Shown here: one piece after another, positions 45,461-55,447 of the stretch | Numbering within the stretch: the first letter of the stretch is position 1 | How the letters are laid out: each line of letters starts with the position of its first letter | NCBI GenBank assembly: GCA_938003545.1 | Contig: CALKXY010000007.1 | Coordinates: 1 to 56,509, forward strand | DNA from: an uncultured Caulobacterales bacterium | GTDB taxonomy: Bacteria > Pseudomonadota > Alphaproteobacteria > Caulobacterales > Maricaulaceae | Direction of reading: 5' to 3' | DNA: 56,509 nt | Position numbers and translations under genes: made by a program | Notes under the pieces: model-generated | Told to the model about the DNA's origin: nothing | The model's input: only the letters and a program-made list of their open reading frames with translations | Database searches by the model: none

Positions 45461-45873
45461 GCTGCTGCCTCGGCCTTGATCCGTCCGATCATGGAAGCAA
45501 GGCCGTTCGCACGCTGTGCAGAAAGATGTTCTGACAGGCCTAATTTAGAGAGAATATCAGACGCATCCAACGCCGTAATTTCTGCAGATGTCCGTCCCGA
45601 GAAAATTTGCAAGACGATGGCTACGAGGCCCTTCACGATATGCGCGTCGCTATCGCCTGAAAAATGCCAGACTGCATCCTCTTTTTCACTGACGAGCCAA
45701 ACTTGGCTCGCGCAGCCTTTGACTTTGTTCGCGTCAGTTTTTACCTCAAGCGGCAGAGGCTCCAAACCTTTGCCGAGATCGATTACATGCATGTAACGGT
45801 CTTCCCAATCGTCTAAGAAGCTGAAATCGTCGATCATATCTTGAATATTTATTGGGTAGCTCATGCTGGTCAT
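45457..45873 (-). CDS. sufE: SufE-family sulfur acceptor for Fe-S assembly
   Basis: 138 residues (ATG at 45873; that at 45864 gives 135). The motif DDFSFLDDWEDRYMHVIDLGK at the N terminus and the sulfur-accepting Cys in VKGCASQVW near residue 54 define SufE. It takes persulfide sulfur from the cysteine desulfurase SufS and stimulates it; the other suf genes are not in the window. The C-terminal LSEHLSAQRANGL is also family-typical. Confidence 0.92.
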   Translation of the reverse strand: MTSMSYPINIQDMIDDFSFLDDWEDRYMHVIDLGKGLEPLPLEVKTDANKVKGCASQVWLVSEKEDAVWHFSGDSDAHIVKGLVAIVLQIFSGRTSAEITALDASDILSKLGLSEHLSAQRANGLASMIGRIKAEAAA

Positions 45874-46063
45874 ATAGGGATGAATTGACGAAATGTCTTC
45901 ACTCTCAGCACGTCAAATGGGTGTGCGATTTGCGCACAACGGCCCTCAGACGCGAATGTAATCGCCTTGAACCCCAGAATTTGCTTTGTAAGACGCTGTT
46001 AACCACGTTCTTGCCGTAAATTGGCACCGTAAATCGGTAATGTGAACGGGTAAGGAGCCGGAT

Positions 46064-47677
46064 TTGACTGTTACAATTCATCAGGCAGACAGCAGCAGCG
46101 TGATTGATCGCTGGCCTGTTCTATTGCCCAGTTTCGTTTGGCTATTTGCTTTAACCGCAGCTTTTATCGCAGCGGTTCTGCGCGGGGCTGATGTTATGTC
46201 GCTCGCGCCTTTGTTTCTGGTGGCGGCTGTTCCGGGCATATTAGGGATTTGTCTTTCAAAGTTCACAGCTCGCGAGTGGGTTCAGATCGTCTTGATGCTC
46301 AGCTGGGCGGGTTTGGCCGTGCTAGCCTGCGTAACCTTAGGCTTCGTTCCGATGGCATTGCTCTTTATCGCCGTTCCCGCAATTGCGAGTTTATTCCAGC
46401 GCGAAAAAGTTTTGGAAGGCATCATAATTGCGGCTTTGATCGCTGGCGTCACGTGGTTCGCTGGACGGTTAGGGTATCTGCCAGAGTCGCCTCTAGCCGA
46501 TAGTACCGTTGGAGGCTGGGCGCGCTTATCTGGAATGGCGGGACTTATGGCTTTCGTTCTTGCTACTCTATTCGGAACGGCGTCTCGCCGATCACAAGGC
46601 GTGATTGACTCCAGTCGAACTTATTGGCGCGACGGCGTTGAAGGCGGTTTATTTGAATATGATGCTGCTGCGCGGCTCGTCGGAACAAATGTACAAGGCG
46701 CAGCTCAATTTTCAGGGGATGTGCCGTCAAACCTCTTAGATTTCTTACCTAATGAGCACGTCGATAATGCGGCCTTTGGGGCGACTGTAGATTCTGCGCG
46801 TCGGACGGGGCAGGCGCAAGTCCTGCGTATAACACATGGACGGAGTGGCGAGATTGCAAATTATGATCTTCGAGTGACGCCCCTGACAACCAAAGGCTGG
46901 CTAATTCATACACATGACCGGACCGACGAAGAAGCGCAGTTGGAAGTTTTGCGACAGCAAGGCGCGACGGCGACACAAGACAGCACAGATAAAACTCTCT
47001 TTTTTGCGGGTGTCAGCCATGAGCTACGGACGCCTTTGAATGCGATCATTGGATTTTCTGACATGATGCGCTCACGTCTTTTCGGGCCTCTGCCAGGAAA
47101 ATATGCGGAATATGCGGATCTCATCCATGAGAGTGGCCAGCATATGTTGGACCTCATTGGTGACGTTCTAGACCTGTCGAAGGTTGAAGCGGGACGCTAT
47201 GAATTAAATTACGACACATTTGATGCAGCGGACGTGATCAGGTCCTCTGTGAAGATGATTCGCCCAGCTGCTGATGCGGCAGAGGTTGTGATCGATGTGA
47301 ACCTTGATCTGGACCAAGCTCTTTTGATCCAAGCGGATCGCCGTGCGGTGCGTCAAATCTTATTAAACCTTTTATCGAATGCGGTGAAATTCTCTGACAA
47401 AGGCGGGCATATTGATGTCGATGCGCAGGCGATTGACGGCGATCTTGAGCTTTCAGTTTCCGATACAGGTGTTGGCATGAGTGCTGACGAACTGTCTCGT
47501 ATTGGCGAACCTTATGCGCAGGGCGAGGCAGGTAATATTTCTTCTGAACGCGGAACAGGCCTAGGTTTGTCTTTAGTGCAATCTTTGACAGATCTTCATA
47601 ACGGTAAAATGGACGTACGTTCGACTAAGGGCGAAGGCACGCGGGTCAAGATTATCTTACCTTTGCACGTGGACTAA
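46064..47677 (+). CDS. Membrane sensor histidine kinase, DivJ/PleC-like
   Basis: 537 residues; TTG start with an excellent AAGGAG upstream. About five to six N-terminal membrane segments (residues 20-175) precede a PAS-like region (about 190-295). HisKA contains the phospho-His in VSHELRTPLNAIIGFSDMM, followed by EYADLIHESGQHMLDLIGDV and LDLSKVEAGRY. HATPase_c shows the N box (LLNLLSNAVKFSDKGG), G1 (DTGVGM) and G2 (GTGLGLSLV). The H-box and dimerisation-helix sequence is the type seen in DivJ/PleC cell-cycle kinases of Caulobacterales. No response regulator adjoins it. The exact orthologue cannot be decided here. Confidence 0.85.
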   Translation: MTVTIHQADSSSVIDRWPVLLPSFVWLFALTAAFIAAVLRGADVMSLAPLFLVAAVPGILGICLSKFTAREWVQIVLMLSWAGLAVLACVTLGFVPMALLFIAVPAIASLFQREKVLEGIIIAALIAGVTWFAGRLGYLPESPLADSTVGGWARLSGMAGLMAFVLATLFGTASRRSQGVIDSSRTYWRDGVEGGLFEYDAAARLVGTNVQGAAQFSGDVPSNLLDFLPNEHVDNAAFGATVDSARRTGQAQVLRITHGRSGEIANYDLRVTPLTTKGWLIHTHDRTDEEAQLEVLRQQGATATQDSTDKTLFFAGVSHELRTPLNAIIGFSDMMRSRLFGPLPGKYAEYADLIHESGQHMLDLIGDVLDLSKVEAGRYELNYDTFDAADVIRSSVKMIRPAADAAEVVIDVNLDLDQALLIQADRRAVRQILLNLLSNAVKFSDKGGHIDVDAQAIDGDLELSVSDTGVGMSADELSRIGEPYAQGEAGNISSERGTGLGLSLVQSLTDLHNGKMDVRSTKGEGTRVKIILPLHVD

Positions 47678-47705
47678 GCGGATTTTCTCTCAAAGGGGTA
47701 AAACG

Positions 47706-47744
47706 AAAAAACCCGCTACACCCCGGACCGGGCGTAGCGGGTTT
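47706..47744. terminator. Bidirectional terminator between histidine kinase and BcsB-like genes
   Basis: AAACCCGCTACaCCC and GGGcGTAGCGGGTTT pair with one mismatch around a ~5-nt loop. The A-run (47706-47710) on the left and T-rich tail (TTTAACTTT) on the right suit both convergent genes. Confidence 0.85.
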
Positions 47745-47777
47745 AACTTTATCTGTCTCGAACCAGATAGATAAGGT

Positions 47778-50474
47778 TTAGTGACGCCCGCCTAGACGGG
47801 ATGACGGTCCTGCGACGCTCATTAAGAGTAGGACAAGCGCCAAGGCGATAATCAACATGAGACCATAGACGGACACTGTACGATCCCCGAGTTGGACAAG
47901 GCGTTTTCCAGGAAGGTTTTGATTCACAGAATTTCTTAGAGAATGTCCCACAGGTCTGACTTGATCCTGCAAACGGTCTGTCATTTTCGCGATATCTTCT
48001 AAGGGTTTGATCTGTTTTAGATCGCCTGTTTTAGCTTTGAACCAACGCTGCGTTCCATCCCATTTCAAATCAGCATTCTGGCGGACATCTTGAAAAGACC
48101 AGTTCCCTGCAGGTTTAGGTGTCTCAAACTCGAATTTTCCGCGAAGTGTTCCACCGCGCTGCGTGGGTTTTTTGAACGTAGGTTTTAAGCGCGGCATGAC
48201 ACTCGCCGTCTTCACTGGAGCTGTCAAAATTGGAGCGTCTTGCACAGCGGTGGTGGGTGTACCAAAGTCTACAGATTTTGGAGTCGATTGATCTGGCACC
48301 TTATAAACGGCACGTTGAACGGTATTGTTCGTCGTATCCGCAGTCTTTTCCGCGGCACCGAAACGCGGCCAAGTGAATTTTGGTAAGCTCAACTTTGGCA
48401 GTGTCACTTGCGGTATATCGAAATCGGGCCAGTTAATTTGCGGCATTTCGATTCCAGAAAAATCAAAGTCTGGCAGATTTAACTCACGTTTCATCACGGG
48501 CGGCGTGAAGCCTGGAACAGGCTGCGCGGTTTGCGCCATGACGACGGATGACGTGTTCCAACGGGACACGCCGCCCTGAACTGCATTCCAATATGCAGGT
48601 TGAACTAATTGACCGCTGGAGCGGATAAAACTCTCTCCGGGTGCGGCAGAAATTACGCCTGTGAGCTTTCCGCCGCCCGTACTATAAAGCGCCGCGACAC
48701 CGCCGCGTTTGATCTTCCGGGGTTGGGCTTGGGCCGCTGCATATTGCACGGCGAAACGGTCAGACCCTGTGCTGGCAAAACGTTCGATGTTGGCTTGTAA
48801 GAGGTTGTCACCTGCCGTTGTTTGACCATTTAAGGCGTCACGGAGGGCTTTAGGAGCCCCTGTTATATACTGATTGGCAAGTTTTGCGGGCCCGATAATA
48901 AGACGATGTTTCGTGCTGCGTGTCTCTTCTTTTCGGGTGTAATCCGCAAGAGTCAGGCCGTGACCTGTAGACTTCGCAAGACGACCTAAAACTCCCAAAG
49001 CCGCCTGATAATCTCGTGTACCTTGCGGCAGGATGACATAGCTTTCGGTTTCCGCAAAAATGCCGCCTGATGCTGTCATCAGTGATAATTCTGTAACGGG
49101 CGACGGTGTGTCTTGTTTCAATGTCAGGCGAGACCCTTGACCAATGGTGAAGCTCTGCGGCCCTGCCGCGAGGGAAACGCAGCTATAGCCCGGCTTTGCA
49201 TTTAACTCTGGTGAAATGCTCAAGACATTTGATGTCGCATTTAATTTTCCAGCTTCAATATCAAACGCAACTGATTTACGTTTCCGGTCCAACTTTGCCG
49301 CACCCAAAACCTCGCCGTTCAATGCAACGCGTAAGCGGGATGTGTCAGCAACGTCATCCGTTGTGGCAAGACGTAGCAAAAGCTCTGCCTTTGTGGAGGC
49401 CGGGTCAGATACACCGAAACGGTAAGTTTGCGGGCCAGATGCCCAATTATCACTCAGGAAGCCTGGACCAGATATTCTACCGCCTAGGTCTGATAGGCGT
49501 GTCTTGCCTTCGATATTGATGCTGTACTGATCCAGACGTGTCTGAAGGTTTAATTCCCCCAGACTGGATATGGCCCGCGGCGTTGAAGGAAGGTGATGCG
49601 TAGAGAAACTCTCCAACATAAGAAGAATTTCTGCATCTGTATCTGCCGTGAAAATAATCTGCGTTGGTCGGCCTTTGGGGACGAAAATTCTTGGCCCGTG
49701 TGAGTTCAAGATCATCGGATCATTGGTAATATCGAATAGGCGATCACGTGTGACCATGACGACGTTAAAGTCGTTGCCTTGTGCTGTAACAGAGAATTTT
49801 GGAACGCCTGGCGTGCGCAACGCGATAGCTTGCGCGGCGAGGGCTTGCATATCTGTGCCGTTGGTGCCGCGTGCAATAAGGCCAACTTTCTTGGGTGAGA
49901 GCGCGGGTTGTCTTAAACGCGCCTCTACATCCGCGAGGCTCATATTTCGATTATTAGCACGACCCGCCATGCGCAGCGTGGAATTTGCTAAATCGACAGA
50001 CCATTCGCCGTGAGCGGGCGTCACGCAATCGGACCCTTTGGGGTTCGGATAGATGATGCGTAAGGAGTTTCCACGCTTGCGAGACACAGCGGCATCAAAT
50101 GGAATACGGGCTTCGAAGCCTTGACCGTTTGAATAGACAGGCACTGGTTTCGAATTATTGAATTGAACTTGAAGTGGCGCATCGGCCGCGACACGTGTCA
50201 GCGGATCCGCGGATAGTGTCAGGACAATTTCAGATGTCCGCTCTGCTGGTGGCAGGTCGAAATAAAGCTGCAAGGTGGGCTGACGCCAGTCCAATGTTTG
50301 GGTTGTGCGGGACGTGTCGCCTTGCGTAATTTGCGCGAGTGACGCCGTATAGGATGTCGCTTGCGCTTTGGGTAAAGCATCAACATAGCTCGCCGCATGC
50401 CCTGTTGATGGCAAGGCTGCCGTGCTAAGTAGAAACATCATAGCCGCAATGCGGTGTGTGTTATGGTGAAACAT
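47778..50474 (-). CDS. BcsB-like cellulose synthase regulatory subunit with P-repeat linker
   Basis: 898 residues from the ATG at 50474. A signal peptide (HRIAAMMFLLSTAALPSTGHAA) leads to a periplasmic BcsB region: LQLYFDLPPAERTSEIVLTL, RIPFDAAVSRKRGNSLRIIY, SDCVTPAHGEWSVDL and PGYSCVSLAAG. A single C-terminal membrane helix (VYGLMLIIALALVLLLMSVA) is as in BcsB. Between them, residues ~664-705 form about eight five-residue units of the type xPx(F/I/L/V)x, for example LPDFD, MPQIN, WPDFD, LPKFT. That stretch is not part of BcsB as I know it. BcsB normally docks on BcsA, but no bcsA, bcsC or bcsZ lies in the window. Confidence 0.8.
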   Translation of the reverse strand: MFHHNTHRIAAMMFLLSTAALPSTGHAASYVDALPKAQATSYTASLAQITQGDTSRTTQTLDWRQPTLQLYFDLPPAERTSEIVLTLSADPLTRVAADAPLQVQFNNSKPVPVYSNGQGFEARIPFDAAVSRKRGNSLRIIYPNPKGSDCVTPAHGEWSVDLANSTLRMAGRANNRNMSLADVEARLRQPALSPKKVGLIARGTNGTDMQALAAQAIALRTPGVPKFSVTAQGNDFNVVMVTRDRLFDITNDPMILNSHGPRIFVPKGRPTQIIFTADTDAEILLMLESFSTHHLPSTPRAISSLGELNLQTRLDQYSINIEGKTRLSDLGGRISGPGFLSDNWASGPQTYRFGVSDPASTKAELLLRLATTDDVADTSRLRVALNGEVLGAAKLDRKRKSVAFDIEAGKLNATSNVLSISPELNAKPGYSCVSLAAGPQSFTIGQGSRLTLKQDTPSPVTELSLMTASGGIFAETESYVILPQGTRDYQAALGVLGRLAKSTGHGLTLADYTRKEETRSTKHRLIIGPAKLANQYITGAPKALRDALNGQTTAGDNLLQANIERFASTGSDRFAVQYAAAQAQPRKIKRGGVAALYSTGGGKLTGVISAAPGESFIRSSGQLVQPAYWNAVQGGVSRWNTSSVVMAQTAQPVPGFTPPVMKRELNLPDFDFSGIEMPQINWPDFDIPQVTLPKLSLPKFTWPRFGAAEKTADTTNNTVQRAVYKVPDQSTPKSVDFGTPTTAVQDAPILTAPVKTASVMPRLKPTFKKPTQRGGTLRGKFEFETPKPAGNWSFQDVRQNADLKWDGTQRWFKAKTGDLKQIKPLEDIAKMTDRLQDQVRPVGHSLRNSVNQNLPGKRLVQLGDRTVSVYGLMLIIALALVLLLMSVAGPSSRLGGRH

Positions 50475-50582
50475 GGTCCGATGCCCCAAGGTTAAGATGA
50501 GGTTACAGACGCAAGCAGGATGCCAAATATGACGTTAGGGGTGAAAAAAATTCAAACTATTCTCCCAAATGGCGAAACGTAG

Positions 50583-50954
50583 ATGGCGCGTCTTAAGACT
50601 GAAATTCGAGTCTCGGCGCATTTGCGACGCGCACAAAGCGCAGGAGCCTTTGCGGCTGTCCTGCGCCGCGGCGATCCTGATGCGGGTGCAATCTGGGTTA
50701 TTCTTCGCCAAGGCGCCGGCTTGTCTCGCTACACCGAACAGATGGGTATGAGCGGTGCACGGGAATGGTATTGCGATGGTCCATTTGACGACATGGAAAT
50801 GACGCTCAAGACGAATAAAGCCGTGGACCGTGATCCAGATCTTTGGATTATTGAGATTGAAGACGCGAAAGGCCGCGCCTTCTTAGACGGCGAAATAGCT
50901 AAGCTGGAATCGGACGCCGAAGCTGCAGCCAGAGCCTTATTCCGAGGCCGATGA
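50583..50954 (+). CDS. DUF1491 family protein
   Basis: 123 residues. RLKTEIRVSAHLRRAQSAGA, FAAVLRRGDPDAGAIWVILR at the N terminus and DPDLWIIEIEDAKGRAFLDG near residue 85 are the DUF1491 signature, a small cytosolic family found almost only in alphaproteobacteria. Function unknown. The last 56 nt overlap the tail of the MATE gene on the other strand. Confidence 0.9.
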   Translation: MARLKTEIRVSAHLRRAQSAGAFAAVLRRGDPDAGAIWVILRQGAGLSRYTEQMGMSGAREWYCDGPFDDMEMTLKTNKAVDRDPDLWIIEIEDAKGRAFLDGEIAKLESDAEAAARALFRGR

Positions 50955-52293
50955 AGGCGGCAATTAGGCCCGCCATTAATCCGTACCATATACCCTTAGC
51001 GCCGATATCCGAGTGTAACGCCGTATAATACGCGACAGGGAACCCGATCAACCAATAGCTAATACCCGTAATGATCATCGGCCACGTCACATCGGCCAGC
51101 CCGCGAAGCAGCTGATTACACGCCACCTGTACTGCATCGAAAAACATAAACCCTGCCGCGAGCGGAAGAAAGATGACGACATATTCAAAGACGGGCCGCG
51201 TATCGATGGCCTCCATGTCGAAATAGAGAGCTGCAACGATGTCTGGAATAAAGGCAACAGGAAGCGCGAATATGCCAATGGCAAGAACGGAAGCTAAGAT
51301 TGTCGTTGTCGTCGCGCGGCGCTCCGCCCCATTATTCTTGGCCCCGCGCGCCAAGCCTATCCGAACCGCTCCGGCCATAGATAGACCATAGGGCATCATA
51401 AAGGCGGCTGAGGCGACGTTTAGGGCGATTTGAAATCCAGCTTGTTCAATTACGCCCACCGCACCCGCAATCAATACACCTGCATTGAATAACATGCCTT
51501 CGAATGTCACCGTGATGGAAATCGGCCACCCTAGCGTTAGCAACTCTCGCATACGTTCCCAATCTGGACGCCACAGATTGGAGAAGAGATCAAAACTGCG
51601 CGCTTTTGAATCCCATTTGATATAAGCGACAAAGGCGAAAAAGCTGTAAATGCAAGCAATTGACGACGCGATACCTGCCCCAACTAACCCTAATGCGGGT
51701 GCGCCAAGGTTGCCGAAAATCAGTACCCAGTTCAGTAGGATATTCACCAAGGCCGAACTGGCGACCAGCAGGAAAGGAATTATTGTGCGTTCGATAGAGG
51801 CGAGGAAATTGCGCAAGGACATGACGGCCAAAGTAAATGGCAAGCCTGGCGCCAGAACCAAAACATAACGTTGCGCGAGGGCGGCGACTTCGGGGTCTTG
51901 TCCTGCAAAAACCATAATGGGTTCGGTCAGCAATAATAACCCGATGATGAGCGGCATCATCAAAAAGCAGGCCCACACAGACATACGAACGGTGCGGCGA
52001 ACATCCTTACGTTCGCGGCTATCGTGGCCTAGAGCTTGGGAGACGAGCGGAGTCACTGCGGAGATTGGACCGCTGGCGAGCATCCAAAGTAAGAAGTACA
52101 AGACAGAGCCGATTGCGGCTGCAGCGATCTCTGTTGGCCCAATCCGCCCGATCATCAATGTGTCGGCAATATAGGGTGAAAATTGAACAAGTTGCGCCAA
52201 TGCCATCGGAATACCGATTGTCAGCAAGGCACGCATTTCCCCGCCCCAGCTTTCGGGTAGGATTGCTTTCACGGATGTCTGCTCATTGGACAT
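50899..52293 (-). CDS. MATE-family multidrug efflux transporter
   Basis: 464 residues from the ATG at 52293; a longer frame begins at 52329. Twelve membrane segments in two MatE repeats. Repeat one starts ALLTIGIPMALAQLVQFSPY with the MIGRIGPTEIAAAAIG loop. Repeat two starts LLTLGWPISITVTFEGMLFN and contains MPYGLSMAGAVRIGLARG. These transporters use sodium or protons to export cationic drugs or metabolites. It resembles the NorM branch. Substrate unknown. Its 3' end overlaps the DUF1491 gene on the opposite strand. Confidence 0.92.
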   Translation of the reverse strand: MSNEQTSVKAILPESWGGEMRALLTIGIPMALAQLVQFSPYIADTLMIGRIGPTEIAAAAIGSVLYFLLWMLASGPISAVTPLVSQALGHDSRERKDVRRTVRMSVWACFLMMPLIIGLLLLTEPIMVFAGQDPEVAALAQRYVLVLAPGLPFTLAVMSLRNFLASIERTIIPFLLVASSALVNILLNWVLIFGNLGAPALGLVGAGIASSIACIYSFFAFVAYIKWDSKARSFDLFSNLWRPDWERMRELLTLGWPISITVTFEGMLFNAGVLIAGAVGVIEQAGFQIALNVASAAFMMPYGLSMAGAVRIGLARGAKNNGAERRATTTTILASVLAIGIFALPVAFIPDIVAALYFDMEAIDTRPVFEYVVIFLPLAAGFMFFDAVQVACNQLLRGLADVTWPMIITGISYWLIGFPVAYYTALHSDIGAKGIWYGLMAGLIAAFIGLGIRLWLQLRRPIPA

Positions 52294-52424
52294 AATGGCG
52301 CAGCTATAGAGCCTGAGGCGGTCACGCAAGATTTGTTTCGATCAGCTGCGTTCGTGATCGAATATTAGGTGATTTGTCCACAGACCTAAAAACGACGCCG
52401 CTGCCTTTGCTTTCAGGGTCTGTC

Positions 52425-53435
52425 ATGTCTCGCCACATGACAGTTCTCTTTGATTCACGCCCAATTCCTGCCGCGTTGGGACCGCTTCATCCTCAGAAAA
52501 TGAGATGGACCCGAGAGATGGCAGACGCGTTGATGGCTCTGCCGTTCTTGGACTTGCTTCTACAGGCGCAAACTGTGCACCGCGAAAATTTTGCGCCGAA
52601 CCGCGTACAGATGTCACGTCTTCATTCTATCAAAACCGGCGGCTGCGCTGAAGATTGTGGATATTGCTCGCAAAGCGCCTTTCATGAAACAGGCCTAAAA
52701 GCGACGAAATTAGATAGTGTACAGACCGTTTTGGCCCGCGCGGCCGAGGCAAAGGCTGACGGGTCGGAACGCTTTTGCATGGGGGCTGCGTGGCGTAGTC
52801 CAAAGGGCCGCGATATGGATGCGCTGACGGCGATGGTGCGCGGCGTCAAAGACATGGGTCTGGAGACGTGCATGACCTTGGGCATGTTGACGGATGAGCA
52901 AGCGCAAGAGCTGGCGGATGCGGGCTTGGACTATTACAATCACAATATTGATACGGCCCCTGAAGATTACGGGCGGGTGATTTCGACACGGACATATGAG
53001 GATCGCCTTGCGACGCTGAACACGGTGCGCAGTGCGGGCATGAAAGTCTGTTGCGGCGGCATTGTTGGTATGGGCGAAACGCCCGAAGACCGCCTTGGGC
53101 TGCTGCTTGCGCTCGCTAATCTTGATCCAGCACCTGAAAGCGTGCCGATTAATGCGCTGGTGCCCGTACCGGGAACGCCGCTCGGTGATAGCGATCCTGT
53201 TGATCCGCTGGACTTTGTGCGCCTCATTGCGGTTGCGCGCATCTTGATGCCGACGAGCCATGTGCGCTTATCTGCGGGCCGCGAAGCCATGTCAGATGAG
53301 ATGCAGGCGCTGTGCTTTATGGCCGGCGCAAATTCAGTCTTCACAGGCGACGCTCTCTTGACCACGCCGAACCAAACGCCGTCGCGCGATGCGGCTCTCT
53401 TTGCGAGCTTGGGCATCACAGGTGAGGGCGGCTAG
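52425..53435 (+). CDS. bioB: Biotin synthase
   Basis: 336 residues from the ATG at 52425 (AGGG upstream); a TTG at 52374, with AGGTGA before it, would add 17 residues and is a real alternative. Radical-SAM enzyme inserting sulfur into dethiobiotin. The [4Fe-4S] motif [12 protein letters not shown] lies near residue 70. [28 protein letters not shown] and [11 protein letters not shown] carry SAM, substrate and [2Fe-2S] ligands, and HVRLSAGRE the Arg ligand. It stands alone, without bioF, bioA or bioD. It supports the biotin-dependent MccA in the same window. Confidence 0.95.
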   Translation: MSRHMTVLFDSRPIPAALGPLHPQKMRWTREMADALMALPFLDLLLQAQTVHRENFAPNRVQMSRLHSIKTGGCAEDCGYCSQSAFHETGLKATKLDSVQTVLARAAEAKADGSERFCMGAAWRSPKGRDMDALTAMVRGVKDMGLETCMTLGMLTDEQAQELADAGLDYYNHNIDTAPEDYGRVISTRTYEDRLATLNTVRSAGMKVCCGGIVGMGETPEDRLGLLLALANLDPAPESVPINALVPVPGTPLGDSDPVDPLDFVRLIAVARILMPTSHVRLSAGREAMSDEMQALCFMAGANSVFTGDALLTTPNQTPSRDAALFASLGITGEGG

Positions 53436-54418
53436 CTGGCTAAAACCGCGTCGATCGCAGTCATCGTGGCAATGGCATCTTCGCCGCCCGTGAGGGCTGC
53501 GACTTCGCCGCGCATGACCTTCACGACATGATCTAATTGATACTCATATGTGGACCGCTTCCAGCTTTCTGGCACGTTCAATAATGTCGTGATCTCTCGA
53601 CGGCCGTCGACTTCAACATAAATTTCAAAGCCTGTCTGTGGATTCCACTCATGCGGCTGAACAAAATTGACGAATTTTGCGACGCCTAAACTGCCGACAA
53701 CATGAATGCGATTATCAGCAATCGCGTCTTGCCCCATATTGCAATCGATCACGCCTGGCACATCGCCAAATGTGAGGCTCGCCCAACTGGAAAGCGCAAC
53801 GCCGCTGGGGTGCAACTCATTGCTCGCCTCAGTCACAACAGGTTCCTGCTCCGTGAGCAAGCGCAGCGCATGCAAAGGATAACAGCCTAAATCCATCATC
53901 GCCCCGCCGCCGAGTTCAGGAACATAGCGTAGCTCGCCCGCGCGATTAGGAAGATGAATATCAAACACGCCTGAAATATCTTCGATGTCGCCAATTTTCC
54001 CGGATTTCAGTATCGCCTCAAAGGCTAAAAATGCGGGATGATAGCGATAATGAAAGGCTTCGATCAAAACGGTTCCTGCCGCCGTCGCCGCATCCACCAT
54101 CCGCCGCGCCTCATCCGCATTCATCGCGAAAGGCTTCTCGCATAAAACGGCTTTGCCGTGTTGCGCTGCCAGAATGGCAAGCTCGCAATGGAGACTAGGC
54201 GGCAGTGCATTGTAAATCAGATCAATATCATCGCGCGCGATCAACGCCTCATAGGACGTTTCAACATGCGGAATGTCATATTTATCCGCATAGGCTTGCG
54301 CGCGGGTTTCATCTCGGGCTGCGACGGCTTGAATGACGCAATCCTCGCGCAGGGCGGCAGGGCGAATAATGGCGTTTGGCGCAATTTTAGATGCGCCTAA
54401 TAAACCAATACCGATCAT
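53432..54418 (-). CDS. Gfo/Idh/MocA-family oxidoreductase
   Basis: 328 residues. N-terminal NAD(P) Rossmann fold ([16 protein letters not shown]), then [17 protein letters not shown] and the family hallmark [16 protein letters not shown] with the catalytic-loop EKP near residue 93. The C-terminal sheet domain starts [12 protein letters not shown] and has [20 protein letters not shown]. Such enzymes oxidise or reduce sugars and inositols; the substrate here is unknown. Its start overlaps the ABC ATPase stop by 4 nt, and its tail overlaps bioB by 4 nt. Confidence 0.88.
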   Translation of the reverse strand: MIGIGLLGASKIAPNAIIRPAALREDCVIQAVAARDETRAQAYADKYDIPHVETSYEALIARDDIDLIYNALPPSLHCELAILAAQHGKAVLCEKPFAMNADEARRMVDAATAAGTVLIEAFHYRYHPAFLAFEAILKSGKIGDIEDISGVFDIHLPNRAGELRYVPELGGGAMMDLGCYPLHALRLLTEQEPVVTEASNELHPSGVALSSWASLTFGDVPGVIDCNMGQDAIADNRIHVVGSLGVAKFVNFVQPHEWNPQTGFEIYVEVDGRREITTLLNVPESWKRSTYEYQLDHVVKVMRGEVAALTGGEDAIATMTAIDAVLAS

Positions 54419-55368
54419 GCCGTGTCACCTGCATAGGTGAGCGCCATAAAGACATCTTCGAGGTCCGCTTCTTCCGTTCGCAGGTCGGCGATGGATACGC
54501 CTGAATCTTTCACGCGGTTTAGCATGCCTGTGACGGAGTCCGTGCCGCTGCGATATTCAATGATGATTTGTCCGTCCGGCGCGAGCTTGGCGTTCAAATC
54601 TGACAATGCATCAGGCAGGGCAGTCAAAGTCTCGACGGGGGAAATCCGCAGAACCTTTTTGTCCAAGCGCGAGAGCAATGTCGATTTCGGTTCATTCGCA
54701 ACAATGCGGCCATTATGGATAATGGCGATACGATCACACAGGGCTTCGGCTTCTTCCAAATAATGCGTCGTCAAAATAACCGTTGTGCCTGCCGCATGTA
54801 GTTTTTCGACATAGGCCCAAAGTTGACGACGTAATTCAATATCCACGCCTGCCGTTGGCTCATCCAAAATCAGGACGGGCGGCGTATGCACGAGGGCTTT
54901 CGCGATTAATAAGCGCCGCTTCATCCCGCCCGAGAGCTGCCGCACATAGGCGTCACGTTTATCCGCTAGGCCAAGGGCTTCGAGGATTTCCATACTGCGG
55001 CGCTCCGCCTTTGGGACACCGTAATATCCCGCTTGCAGCTCTAGCGCCTGATAGGGCGTGAAAAACACATCCATTGCAATTTCTTGCGGGACAATCCCGA
55101 TCGACGCGCGTGCATTTCGCGTTTCCGTCGTGATGTCATAGCCGCAAATTTTGGCTGTGCCTGACGTTTTATTGACGAGCCCCGCCAAGATATTGATCAT
55201 CGTCGACTTGCCCGCGCCATTCGGCCCCAACAGGCCAAAAATCGATCCGCGCGGTATAACTAGGTCCACGCCATGCAATGCCGTCTTAGCGGGCGCCTTT
55301 TTGGTCGCCTTATAGGTCTTTTTCAGACCTTTTATTTCGATTGCAGGTGTTGTTGATAGTGTGCTCAT
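54415..55368 (-). CDS. ABC transporter ATP-binding protein (ABC-2/DrrA type)
   Basis: 317 residues. Walker A GLLGPNGAGKST near residue 45, Q-loop VPQEIA, signature QLSGGMKRRLLIAKAL, Walker B VLILDEPTAGVD and the switch His in VILTTHYLEEAE are intact. The ~80-residue C-terminal extension (EYRSGTDSVTGMLNRVKDSG, then LEDVFMALT) is typical of DrrA/YadG-like exporters of lipids, polysaccharides or drugs. The expected membrane permease is not adjacent. Instead the gene overlaps an oxidoreductase gene. Confidence 0.9.
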   Translation of the reverse strand: MSTLSTTPAIEIKGLKKTYKATKKAPAKTALHGVDLVIPRGSIFGLLGPNGAGKSTMINILAGLVNKTSGTAKICGYDITTETRNARASIGIVPQEIAMDVFFTPYQALELQAGYYGVPKAERRSMEILEALGLADKRDAYVRQLSGGMKRRLLIAKALVHTPPVLILDEPTAGVDIELRRQLWAYVEKLHAAGTTVILTTHYLEEAEALCDRIAIIHNGRIVANEPKSTLLSRLDKKVLRISPVETLTALPDALSDLNAKLAPDGQIIIEYRSGTDSVTGMLNRVKDSGVSIADLRTEEADLEDVFMALTYAGDTA

Positions 55369-55447
55369 ATTGACCCGAGCTTTAGACGTGGCCTAAACGC
55401 CAGTGCAAGCTGTAAACGCCCTAATCATATGCTTAAGGACACGTCCC

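Noticed and set aside
52321-52374. BioR-type operator before bioB
   Set aside because: The TTCG-TGAT-CGAA dyad at 52351-52362 does not resemble the TTATnnATAA-type BioR site.
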